This document shows, piece by piece, positions 1-8,798 of a stretch of 64,000 nt of DNA. The DNA is from Burkholderia sp. Bp8992. Its GTDB lineage: Bacteria > Pseudomonadota > Gammaproteobacteria > Burkholderiales > Burkholderiaceae. The position numbers and the translations under genes are program-made. The stretch spans positions 62,001 to 126,000 of the forward strand of contig NZ_QTQI01000003.1 of the NCBI RefSeq assembly GCF_003853705.1, in the 5' to 3' direction. Each line of letters opens with the position of its first letter. Position 1 is the first letter of the stretch. The notes under the pieces were generated by a model. That model saw only the letters and a program-made list of their open reading frames with translations. It searched no databases and was not told the origin of the DNA.

Positions 1-2015
1 CAGTACTGCCGCTTCTCGCCGCGTGCGGCGGCGACGACGGCACGCCACTGACCCGGTCGCGCGCCATCGCATCGGGTCTCGGGGAAAAAGCCGCTCTGCC
101 CGTCCATGCGTTCGACGAAAACGACTTGCTGGTTCCCGGTTTCAAAATGAAGCTCGGCGACATCAGGACGCAAATCGAGCAATACCAGCCGGCGGCCATC
201 GCGATTGCGGATGTCGTCAATGCGGCGTTGTCGGCCGATACGCTGCCGGGGCTCATCGCATTCGGCGAAGTCACGATCAAGGCACTCGCATCGTTCATTC
301 CGGGCGCCGGGCCGCTCGTCGGCGAAGTGCTGAACCTGCTGTTCAGCCACCTGAATACGCTGTTCGAGCGCGGGCCGGATGAAGAATCGGTGATCCGGCG
401 CATTGCGACGGACGAGATTTCGAAAAACAACGTCGAGATCATGCGTCAGACGCTGGCGGGCATCAACGACGACCTGCACTTCCTCGTCGAATTCGTGCGA
501 AACAACGCACCGCCCTATTCGGCGTCGATGCGCGACACCATCGTCGCGAAGTTCGTGGCGTTCTGGAGCGGTTGCACGATGCTCACGCCGCTGTTCCTGA
601 TCAAGGGTTCCGAATATCAGGGGCTGACGATGCATGCGCTCGCCTGCGGCGCGCAGTTGTCGATGTATGGCGCATACCTGTCGATGCGCGACGCACTCGC
701 GCTCGCACCCGACACGGTCGCCGCGACGCTGGGCGAGATGCGCGAGAAGATCTACCGGTACCAGAATGCCATGCAGAAAGTGCTCGCCGCGCACTTGAAC
801 TCGCTTTCCGATCCGGACAAGAAGAACGAGTACGTCCGCAACTTCTATACCCTTGGTTATGCGAAGTTTCTCGAGTCGGCGAAGAGCTACTTCACGGCAT
901 TGCATCAGACGAAGATCGACTTCCGCAACTCGATGGAGATCTACACGCACGACGTCTTGCGCAGCACGGCCGACGCCACGCTCCCGTCCCGCACGTCGTA
1001 CGTGACGGACCTGCTCGCCATCTGCCATTGCGGTTACGGCGGCGATCCGTGCGTCGTCCGCATGAATCAGACATTCGTCGACGGCGCGGGCCGATCGTCA
1101 CACATCGACTCGCAAGGTTGCACCGGCGACTTCGACGGTGTGTCGGGCAGCCTGCTTGCGATTCAGCACTCGTTCGCCGCGAATCAGTCGGCGGGCGAGT
1201 TGACGGATGGCCTCGGCTGCATCTGGAAAGCATCCGTGCGGGGAGCGATCTTCAGCCGCAACGGAAACCAGTATCTCTACGCGCTGCAGGTGCAGGACGG
1301 CACCGGCACACGCTATTCGGCGGCAGTCGACGGCTACGGCAACGTCCTCGATCTGGTCGACAATCCGGATTACATACAGTCGTATGCGCCCGGCAACGCG
1401 GCGAAGCTTGAGCCGGGTTACTTCGTCTCGGCGTTCCTGACGGCCCCGGGTACCTATTCCGGCAAGACGTGTCGCGAAGATTCGGGCAGCAGCGTTCCGT
1501 ATGCCGGCATGGCACTGCGACACTACTCGTCCGCCTCGCAGCTCGCGGAATTGCACGGCACCGACGTCGGCCTCGAACTCGACCTGACCTGCGGCTTCAG
1601 CCTTGCCGATTCGTCGATGCTCGGCGCACCGACCGGCTATCCGGACGTGATGATCGGCAAGTCGATCCTGGTCGGCAAGCACCTGACCTTCGTCGTGACG
1701 AACCGGACCGCGGCACCTGTCGCCTGCCGCCTTGTCCCGCTTCTGGCAGACGTGCGGACAACCTCGGACACGTTCGTCAACCTGACGCTCATGACGCCCG
1801 ACACGCAGCGCACGCTCGCGTCGGCCACGCTTGCGGCGCACGGAAGCGGCCCCGCACTTCTTGGCGAGGACGGCCGGGAATTCTTCCATTACGAAACGAA
1901 CGACGTCTTCCCGTTCGCGCCCGGCGTGAACCATGTGCAAATCGCGCGCGGCGCGGATCTCGGTGAAAACGCCTTTCGCTTCGCGAGCTTGCTGGTCGTG
2001 CCGATGCGAACGTGA
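1..2015 (+). CDS. Cry delta-endotoxin-like lipoprotein (5' partial)
   Basis: The reading frame is open from base 3 and begins before the window. The visible N-terminus reads VLPLLAACGGDDG, a lipobox (LAAC) with the acylated Cys at bases 24-26, so the TTG at 126 is not the real start. About 670 residues are visible. After the signal, bases 291-335 encode SFIPGAGPLVGEVL, like the 'FVPGAGF.LG' helix of Cry toxin domain I. Bases 585-698 encode TPLFLIK and then LSMYGAYLSMRDAL, like the 'IPLF...LHLSVLRD' helix pair of that domain. The following 130 residues remain helical, and from about base 960 the protein becomes beta-rich with several Cys. The family forms pores in target membranes through a seven-helix bundle. 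A lipid anchor on such a bundle is unusual. The similarity is by eye; the C-terminal half is unrecognised. Confidence 0.7.
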   Translation, partial: VLPLLAACGGDDGTPLTRSRAIASGLGEKAALPVHAFDENDLLVPGFKMKLGDIRTQIEQYQPAAIAIADVVNAALSADTLPGLIAFGEVTIKALASFIPGAGPLVGEVLNLLFSHLNTLFERGPDEESVIRRIATDEISKNNVEIMRQTLAGINDDLHFLVEFVRNNAPPYSASMRDTIVAKFVAFWSGCTMLTPLFLIKGSEYQGLTMHALACGAQLSMYGAYLSMRDALALAPDTVAATLGEMREKIYRYQNAMQKVLAAHLNSLSDPDKKNEYVRNFYTLGYAKFLESAKSYFTALHQTKIDFRNSMEIYTHDVLRSTADATLPSRTSYVTDLLAICHCGYGGDPCVVRMNQTFVDGAGRSSHIDSQGCTGDFDGVSGSLLAIQHSFAANQSAGELTDGLGCIWKASVRGAIFSRNGNQYLYALQVQDGTGTRYSAAVDGYGNVLDLVDNPDYIQSYAPGNAAKLEPGYFVSAFLTAPGTYSGKTCREDSGSSVPYAGMALRHYSSASQLAELHGTDVGLELDLTCGFSLADSSMLGAPTGYPDVMIGKSILVGKHLTFVVTNRTAAPVACRLVPLLADVRTTSDTFVNLTLMTPDTQRTLASATLAAHGSGPALLGEDGREFFHYETNDVFPFAPGVNHVQIARGADLGENAFRFASLLVVPMRT

Positions 2016-2162
2016 GCCGGCGATGCGCGTTATCGGGAACCCCGGCGCGGAAGCCTGCCGTCAACCGCACTCCGCAGCGGTGAAGTCGCCGGGCGGCAAA
2101 GGCCGGTTCGCCGCGGCACGACAAGCCAACCTAGGATGCCGCGATGCTCACGCCTGGTCGGG

Positions 2163-2184
2163 CGATCGCCCCGGGCGATCGTTT
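2163..2184 (+). terminator. Possible terminator after the lipoprotein gene
   Basis: Arms CGATCGCCC (2163-2171) and GGGCGATCG (2173-2181) are perfectly complementary around one base and are followed by TTT. The loop is too tight for all nine pairs and the T tract is short, so this is a weak call. Confidence 0.3.
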
Positions 2185-2239
2185 CAGCCGGCCCGACCCG
2201 TGCGGGTGACCCGGCCGGCGCCCGCATCACCCTGTTGCA

Positions 2240-2995
2240 TCACCGTGCGGTTTCGGCCGTTTCCACGACCGGCAGCGGCCGGCTTGCGATCTTCTCCGCT
2301 TCCGCACGTTTGAGCCCCAGCATATGCAGGAGCGTCGCCGCCGTGCGTTCCGGAAAATGCTCGCCGCTGAAGCCGAGTTCCTTGAGCACACCGGACGCCG
2401 GTGCGCCCGGCGCGACGAAGTTGAGCTCGGCGGCAATGGCGGTCAGCACCGTACCGCCAACCGAAAGGAAGCCGATGAACGGATCGGCGACCACGAAGCG
2501 TTTCTCGGCGATGCCGCGTTCGATATCCCGCAGCAGCCGCTGCCCCAGGCCAAGCGTCAGCACGCGCGCCGAAAAGCCCTCGCGGATCAGGAAATGTCCC
2601 CAGACCGGCTCGCGCCGCGCGCGCATCAACGTATGCCGCACCGAGACGGAAATGATCTCCGCCGGGTCGGACAGGCCGCTGGCCAGGCGATCCAGTGAAT
2701 CCGCGAACTCCTCGAATACCGATTCCATCAGGGTGGCGTAGATCGCCTCCTTCGATTCGAAGTGGTTGTAGAACGAGCCAAAGCCTACGTCGGCGGCTTC
2801 GGTGATTTCGTTGATGGCGACGCCTTCCATGCCCTTCGCGGCCATCAGTCTGAGCGCGGCGTCCAGCAGGCGGCCACGGGTCTCCCGCTTGCGGCGCGCG
2901 CCACGGGGCTCGCGCTCTTCGGTGGCGGCGGCCACCGGACTGGATGCTTCCGGAGCGGAGCGCTTGGGCGTGCGGCGACTCGGTGTATTCGTCAT
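2240..2995 (-). CDS. TetR/AcrR family transcriptional regulator
   Basis: This 251-residue protein has an N-terminal Arg/Pro-rich tail of about 35 residues and then a TetR DNA-binding domain at about residues 36-85 (RLLDAALRLMAAKGMEGVAI ... VGFGSFYNHFESKEAIY). The C-terminal ligand domain is not specific enough to name a ligand. There is no close divergent partner: upstream lies a 250-bp gap and then the leftward hsp20 operon. Its target is therefore unknown and may be itself. A consensus-like sigma-70 promoter lies 28 bp upstream of the start, with a TAGA-N8-TCTA dyad inside it that could be an autoregulatory operator. Length and architecture are normal for the family. Confidence 0.9.
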   Translation of the reverse strand: MTNTPSRRTPKRSAPEASSPVAAATEEREPRGARRKRETRGRLLDAALRLMAAKGMEGVAINEITEAADVGFGSFYNHFESKEAIYATLMESVFEEFADSLDRLASGLSDPAEIISVSVRHTLMRARREPVWGHFLIREGFSARVLTLGLGQRLLRDIERGIAEKRFVVADPFIGFLSVGGTVLTAIAAELNFVAPGAPASGVLKELGFSGEHFPERTAATLLHMLGLKRAEAEKIASRPLPVVETAETAR

Positions 2996-3022
2996 GACGT
3001 GTTCGATCCTGGTTCGTGCCCA

Positions 3023-3051
3023 AGTATAGATTTAAACGTCTACATTGACAA
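3023..3051 (-). promoter_or_regulatory. Sigma-70 promoter of the TetR gene
   Basis: Read leftward, TTGTCA (3046-3051), a 17-bp spacer and TATACT (3023-3028) match the -35/-10 consensus well. A TAGA-N8-TCTA dyad (about 3027-3042) falls in the spacer, where a bound repressor would block polymerase. Confidence 0.7.
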
Positions 3052-3154
3052 AGTCATCACTTATGATTTCTATGCCCCTCAAAGACGGCGATACGACGCC
3101 CTCGAGAACCCGTCGAACGACGAATGGAGAAACGGTGGAGACGCGGATGCACAC

Positions 3155-3227
3155 GGGCGCCGGGCGTCCATTCACGAAAAATCGCGCTCGTCGCCGCAGC
3201 GCAATCTACCTTTGACGCCCGGCGCCC
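3155..3227 (-). terminator. Nested stem-loop terminator of the hsp20 operon
   Basis: Two perfect 14-base arms, 3155-3168 and 3214-3227 (GGGCGCCGGGCGTC and its complement), enclose 45 bases. Read leftward, the enclosed part holds a smaller stem (AGCGC 3198-3202 with GCGCT 3184-3188) followed by TTTTT (3177-3181), a standard intrinsic terminator. It lies just beyond the stop at 3250. The outer stem may protect the 3' end of the transcript. Confidence 0.65.
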
Positions 3228-3249
3228 TGATCGCAGGATTCGGCACAGC

Positions 3250-3549
3250 TCATTCCGGCGCGAAGCCCTCCACCGTGCGGGTAACCGCCCCGGCGAGCGG
3301 AACGCTGCAGCCCACGTCCCCGCCCGCCTTGCGCATTCTCGCCTGGTAAAGCGCGCTGTCCGGATCGAGTGCGTCGAGCAGCAATCGTCCCTTGTGCGTC
3401 AGGTGGGCCTGGCGCCGGCCCGACGCGCCATGCTCGAGCATGACCAGTTGGCGCTCGAGCAGCGCATCGAGTTCGGCGCGCTTCATGTCGATCTGGTCCG
3501 GCGCCTGGCGGACCAGCATCAGGGTCGCAAATTCGTGCGGACTGAGCAT
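3250..3549 (-). CDS. Small winged-helix-like protein in the hsp20 operon
   Basis: A 99-residue protein with no firm family. An ATG at 3549 is preceded by AGGAGG at 5-bp spacing; the in-frame GTG at 3555 overlaps that ribosome site and is less likely. Residues 1-60 (EFATLMLVRQAP ... LDALLERQLVML ... AHLTHKGRLLLDAL) resemble a compact winged helix of the MarR type: recognition helix, beta wing, then 'LT..G..LL'. The remaining 35 residues are short and undefined. It is the last gene of the leftward hsp20 operon, 85 bp after the second Hsp20, so it is probably heat induced. It could be a DNA-binding regulator or only an accessory protein; function unknown. Confidence 0.7.
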   Translation of the reverse strand: MLSPHEFATLMLVRQAPDQIDMKRAELDALLERQLVMLEHGASGRRQAHLTHKGRLLLDALDPDSALYQARMRKAGGDVGCSVPLAGAVTRTVEGFAPE

Positions 3550-3634
3550 GTCCACCTCCTGTCAGCAATGGAACCGAAACAGCGCGGGTCGCACCTGGCG
3601 CATCGTTTTCCCCGCCCCCCACCGCGCCGGCCGT

Positions 3635-4048
3635 CTATTCAACGTTCACCTGGATGCGGCGCGGCTTCGCCTCCTCGCGGCGCGGAACGGTCAGCTTGAG
3701 GACCCCGTCGCGCAACTGCGCATCGATGCGCGAGACGTCGAAGTCCGGGCTGATGCTGAACGCACGCCAGAAGTGAGGATGGCGAACTTCCCCATGCTGA
3801 AGCCGCAGTCCGGAAGGTGTCGGAATGACCGCTTCGGCTTCCACCGTCAGGTTGCCGTCCTGCACCCGCACGTCGAGCTTTTCGCGCGGTACGCCCGGCA
3901 GGTCCGCATACAGCGTGATGCCGCGGTTGTCCTCGAATACGTCGACGGCGGGCGCGACCCGCGTGACTTGCTTCGCGGGCGTCCCTTCGGCGCGGCCGGC
4001 CACGCCGGTGGCGGCCCCGCGCTTCGTCAGTTCGGTGCTGTCGTTCAT
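3635..4048 (-). CDS. Hsp20/alpha-crystallin small heat-shock protein (second gene)
   Basis: A 137-residue small heat-shock protein. The start at 4048 is chosen for its GGAGGA ribosome site 5 bp upstream; the longer open frame runs into the other hsp20 gene. An N-terminal tail of about 33 residues is followed by an alpha-crystallin domain (VDVFEDNRGITLYADLPGV ... LTVEAEA ... FWRAFSISPDFDVSRIDAQLRDGVLKL), and the C-terminus carries the I-x-V anchoring motif (RRIQVNVE). Such proteins form oligomers that hold unfolding proteins for later refolding, here plausibly by the adjacent GroESL. It lies 35 bp after the first Hsp20 gene in the same direction; tandem divergent small Hsps may form mixed oligomers. 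Confidence 0.95.
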   Translation of the reverse strand: MNDSTELTKRGAATGVAGRAEGTPAKQVTRVAPAVDVFEDNRGITLYADLPGVPREKLDVRVQDGNLTVEAEAVIPTPSGLRLQHGEVRHPHFWRAFSISPDFDVSRIDAQLRDGVLKLTVPRREEAKPRRIQVNVE

Positions 4049-4083
4049 GATGTCCTCCGTTCGTTTCGTGCCTGGATCGACTT

Positions 4084-4524
4084 TCACTGGACGGCAATGG
4101 CGCGCGGCTTCGATGCCTCGGAGCGCCCGACGCTGATGGTCAGGCAACCGTTCACATAGCGCGCATCGACCTTGTCCGGATCGGCATGCTGCGGCAATTC
4201 GATCACCCGCCGGAACGCGCCCATGAAGCGTTCGCTCGCGTAGATGCGCGCTTCGTCGTCCTCGTTCGACTCGGGCGGCTTGCGCTCGCCGCTGATCGTC
4301 AGCAGCCCCTTGTCGATCGAGACGTCGATCGCGGCCGGATCGAGCCCCGGCGCGAACGCGACGATCTCGATGCTTTCGTCGGTGCTGCCGATGTTCACCG
4401 CAGGAAAAGTTTCGCTGCGCGTGGCGCGCAGACTGGCGGGATACGCCGCAAAGAGGCTGGCCATCTGCCGTTGCAAGCGATCGAATTCGCCCAGCAGATC
4501 GGTGCCGAAGAAGAGTTCGCTCAT
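4084..4524 (-). CDS. Hsp20/alpha-crystallin small heat-shock protein (first gene)
   Basis: A 146-residue small heat-shock protein, first gene of the leftward operon. ATG at 4524 is preceded by AAGGAG; in-frame starts further upstream have no ribosome site. The N-terminal region (FDRLQRQMASLFAAYP) resembles the IbpA/HspH type. The alpha-crystallin domain covers about residues 38-140 (IEIVAFAPGLDPAAIDVSI ... LTISGERK ... FMGAFRRVIELP), and the C-terminus ends in an I-x-V-like motif (AIAVQ). It acts as an ATP-independent holdase in the cytoplasm. Expression appears driven by the sigma-32-like promoter at 4663-4690, with an untranslated leader of about 130 bases that can fold over the ribosome site. 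Confidence 0.95.
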   Translation of the reverse strand: MSELFFGTDLLGEFDRLQRQMASLFAAYPASLRATRSETFPAVNIGSTDESIEIVAFAPGLDPAAIDVSIDKGLLTISGERKPPESNEDDEARIYASERFMGAFRRVIELPQHADPDKVDARYVNGCLTISVGRSEASKPRAIAVQ

Positions 4525-4528
4525 GACT

Positions 4529-4542
4529 GGCTCCTTGAAACC
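4529..4542 (-). promoter_or_regulatory. RNA-thermometer-like hairpin over the hsp20 ribosome site
   Basis: In the mRNA, GGUUU pairs with GAGCC around a CAAG loop, using G-C, U-A and U-G pairs, and takes up most of the AAGGAG ribosome site 5 bases before the AUG. An alternative GGUUCC further upstream in the leader can pair with the same GGAGCC. Weak wobble pairs over the ribosome site are typical of ROSE and fourU thermometers; this is inferred, not shown. Confidence 0.4.
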
Positions 4543-4662
4543 GGGGCCCTTCACGAGAGACGAACGGAACCACGCGCTCCAGTCCGCCTGCCCGTGGGGA
4601 AGCCCCGCCGACAAACAAATCGAAACACGCAGCGCTTGATGCGACTGCCTTGGCGATCCCTA

Positions 4663-4690
4663 ACATAGCGCAAGAAACGAAAATTTCAAG
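4663..4690 (-). promoter_or_regulatory. Sigma-32 promoter for the hsp20 operon
   Basis: Read leftward: CTTGAAA (-35, 4684-4690), 14 bp after CTTGAA, then CGCTATGT (4663-4670) against the consensus CCCCATNT. The -35 element is an exact match and the -10 matches in the C-x-C-x-A-T-N-T positions. Confidence 0.7.
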
Positions 4691-4784
4691 ATGCCGTTCG
4701 GCATGTCGCCGGGGAGTCCTCATGATCCTTTTCGATAGGCCTCAAGCTGAAACATTTTGTTACATATTGGTGTTTTTACGCCCT

Positions 4785-4812
4785 CTTGAAGCGCGCGGCG
4801 GACGCCTCTATT
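4785..4812 (+). promoter_or_regulatory. Sigma-32 promoter for groES-groEL
   Basis: CTTGAAG (4785-4791) matches the heat-shock -35 exactly. CCTCTATT (4805-4812), 14 bp later, is a weaker -10. It leaves a leader of about 100 bases before groES. No CIRCE element (TTAGCACTC-N9-GAGTGCTAA) was seen, so sigma-32 rather than HrcA control is likely. Confidence 0.6.
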
Positions 4813-4920
4813 TCGGTTTCCGCCAGACAGTGGTGCGGCTGCCCGGCGGCGACACTCACGTCGCGACGGCCGGCAGCCGGATTCCTTTTTCGTGAACCTT
4901 CAATCGCTCAGGAGATGAGA

Positions 4921-6937
<2,017 letters not shown>

Positions 6938-6993
6938 CCTCGCAGCGGTTCGTGCATGCGCCGGCCAAACAGTCGCGGCCGGCGCGACACGTT

Positions 6994-7034
6994 CGGCGCC
7001 GCACGCACGCATACGGCATGCGGCGCCGCTTTTT
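6994..7034 (+). terminator. Intrinsic terminator of groESL
   Basis: Arms CGGCGCCGCA (6994-7003) and TGCGGCGCCG (7019-7028) are perfect, followed by C and TTTTT (7030-7034). A second perfect 9-bp stem (6958-6966 with 6977-6985) lies just before it, giving two stem-loops in series. Confidence 0.85.
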
Positions 7035-7047
7035 GCCCGGAATCGAC

Positions 7048-7302
7048 ATGAAACTCGTCCTTCACATTGATTCGAAGCCGCTCGACATCGAGATCGACGA
7101 TGTCGTGGCAGGGCTGCTGTGCGCCCGCCTCGATCTTCCCGCCAACGCGGCCAGCGAGGATGCGCTCGCACACTATCTCGGCAAAAAGGGCGAACCCTGG
7201 ATGCTCGACGAAGAACACATGCGAAAGCGCATCTTTCGCCGGCTGATCCTGGACATCGCGGATCCGGCGCTGATCATCAGCCATCTCATGGCGAACGATT
7301 AG
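7048..7302 (+). CDS. Conserved-looking small protein, function unknown
   Basis: An 84-residue, Leu/Asp-rich, mostly helical protein with no recognised domain, signal peptide or membrane segment. ATG at 7048 lies only 13 bases after the groEL terminator T tract, so it probably depends on read-through or a promoter inside the terminator region; the preceding CCGGAA is a poor ribosome site. Codon use matches the neighbours (strong G/C third position), which favours a real gene. Its position after groEL may mean a stress-related role, but nothing in the sequence shows this. Confidence 0.6.
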   Translation: MKLVLHIDSKPLDIEIDDVVAGLLCARLDLPANAASEDALAHYLGKKGEPWMLDEEHMRKRIFRRLILDIADPALIISHLMAND

Positions 7303-7401
7303 CACTCCATCGCAGCGACCGCGGCCATCGCACGACGCGGCCGATTTTCGGTGAACCCTCGCGCGGCGTTAGAATAGCGCCCCTTGTGATGGGAGACGAA
7401 A

Positions 7402-7716
7402 ATGTCCTGGTTCGTATACGAAGTGCCCGAATACCACGAAGACGCTGCGCGCATCGAGCCCTATAGCGACCTGCGCAGCCGTGTGCTGAAAGGTGCCGGC
7501 CCGGCCATGGCAGACGAACTGGAAAGCGTTCGCGAGAATGCCGCGGCGACGGCGGATACCGCCGAGCGCCCGCTGCGTACGCCGGAAAATCCGCATGTCT
7601 TTCCGATTCCTTACGCCGACTCGATGATCCTGGTCGGGTTCATCTTCGACCTGAAGCGCGAATTCCGGCAACTGGTCGTGTCGCCCGTGGAAATGCCCTG
7701 GCTGAAAGACGCGTAA
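7402..7716 (+). CDS. Small hypothetical protein
   Basis: A 104-residue soluble protein beginning MSWFVYEVPEYHEDAAR. ATG at 7402 is preceded by GGGAGACGAAA, a fair ribosome site. Aromatic and acidic residues cluster in the first 30 positions and a 'FPIPYADSMILVGFIFDLKREFRQ' stretch forms a beta-strand/helix pair near the end. No family is recognised. Its stop codon overlaps the T tract of the terminator of the converging LysR gene, so the two transcription units meet tail to tail. Confidence 0.6.
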   Translation: MSWFVYEVPEYHEDAARIEPYSDLRSRVLKGAGPAMADELESVRENAAATADTAERPLRTPENPHVFPIPYADSMILVGFIFDLKREFRQLVVSPVEMPWLKDA

Positions 7717-7753
7717 AAAGTTGCCGGACACGCCCGCCGCGGTGTGTCCGGCA
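7715..7753 (-). terminator. Terminator of the LysR gene
   Basis: Read leftward, arms at 7744-7753 and 7722-7731 (TGCCGGACAC and complement) form a perfect 10-bp stem followed by AC and TTTTT (7715-7719). It lies immediately after the LysR stop and overlaps the end of the converging gene. Confidence 0.75.
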
Positions 7754-7756
7754 GCC

Positions 7757-8686
7757 CTAGCCGAGCCAGCGCGCGTCGGGCCAGTGGCCCTGTTCGAACG
7801 TGGTCTTCACGCAGTCGAGCAGCACGCCGACCACGCAACGAACCGGCGCGGTGGCCTGCCGGCTGCTGGGCGCCGCCAGCACGATCGTGCGCCGCAGCCC
7901 CGGCGGCGCGAGCGGCGCCGCGCTCAGCGTGCGCTGCTCGATCTCCTGCGTGACGGCGACGGCCGGCAGGATCGTCCACCCGTGACCTTGCGCGACCAGT
8001 TCCTTCTGCACGCTCAGCGCATTGGTTTCGGCCACCACCCGCAACGTCACGTCGGCCTCGGCCGCCGCGTGCTCGATCGCCGCACGCAGGCCCTGCGGCG
8101 CGGACGGCAGGATGAACGCCTCGTTCGCGACGCGCGACAGCGCGACTGGCCGCTTGCGCGCCAGACGCGCCGACGGTGCTGCCACGGCCCACAGGCTTTC
8201 CTCGATCAGCGCCTTGACGTGCAGCGCAGGCGTTTCCTTCTGCCCGTACAGCAGCGCGGCATCCACGTCGCCGGCTTCGAGCCAGTCCTGCAGGTGCCCC
8301 GCGTAGCCGATCGTGAGCCGCAGGCGGATGTGCGGATAGCGTCGCGCGACCTCGCCCGCCAGCCGCGTGGCCAGCAGATCCGACGTGCTGGCCAGCAGAC
8401 CGATGCTCACGATGCCCGCGACGGGACCGTCGGTCGGCTGGATCTCGGCCTTGGCGCGCGCCACTTCGTTGAGGATGCGCCGCGCGTATTCGAGCATCGT
8501 CTTGCCCGACGGCGTGAGCTGCATCCCGTTACGGCTGCGGTCGAACAGCTCGGTGCCCATGTCTTCCTCGAGCAGGCGCAACTGGCGCGACACAGCGGGC
8601 TGCACGAGATTCAGCAGGCTCGACGCGCGCGTGACGTTGCCGGTTTCCGCGACGGTGACGAACGCGCGCAGTTGCTTCAGATCCAT
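7757..8686 (-). CDS. LysR family regulator of the adjacent acyl-CoA operon
   Basis: A 309-residue LysR-type regulator. The start at 8686 (MDLKQLRAFVTVAETGNVTR) is preceded by GAGG at 9-bp spacing and gives the usual family length; the longer frame adds 13 residues without a ribosome site. The winged helix-turn-helix lies at about residues 2-60 (VTRASSLLNLVQPAVSRQLRLLEE), then a periplasmic-binding-like effector domain to the end. It is divergent from the acyl-CoA dehydrogenase operon, the usual arrangement for a LysR activator and its target. The effector is probably an intermediate of that pathway. Confidence 0.93.
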   Translation of the reverse strand: MDLKQLRAFVTVAETGNVTRASSLLNLVQPAVSRQLRLLEEDMGTELFDRSRNGMQLTPSGKTMLEYARRILNEVARAKAEIQPTDGPVAGIVSIGLLASTSDLLATRLAGEVARRYPHIRLRLTIGYAGHLQDWLEAGDVDAALLYGQKETPALHVKALIEESLWAVAAPSARLARKRPVALSRVANEAFILPSAPQGLRAAIEHAAAEADVTLRVVAETNALSVQKELVAQGHGWTILPAVAVTQEIEQRTLSAAPLAPPGLRRTIVLAAPSSRQATAPVRCVVGVLLDCVKTTFEQGHWPDARWLG

Positions 8687-8798
8687 CGCAGGGTCCTCGA
8701 TACCGAAAACTGATCCATCGATCAAAAAATTCTATTTTTTGGCGAATCCATCAAAACTTATTATGGACCGCGACGATGCCAGTGACGAGACAGGATTG
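8687..8798 (+). promoter_or_regulatory. Divergent control region for LysR and acyl-CoA operon
   Basis: This stretch is AT-rich compared with its surroundings and contains an imperfect dyad TGATCCATCGATCA (about 8713-8726) followed by AAAAAATTCTATTTTTT. These are plausible LysR contact and promoter sequences, but no -35/-10 pair stands out. Confidence 0.5.

Noticed and set aside
2136-2741. Long open frame antisense to the TetR gene
   Set aside because: Shadow frame: the minus strand shows a clear TetR domain with a promoter and matching codon bias; the plus frame has no ribosome site or domain.
4700-4920. CIRCE element before groES
   Set aside because: No TTAGCACTC-N9-GAGTGCTAA or close variant was found, so HrcA control was not called.
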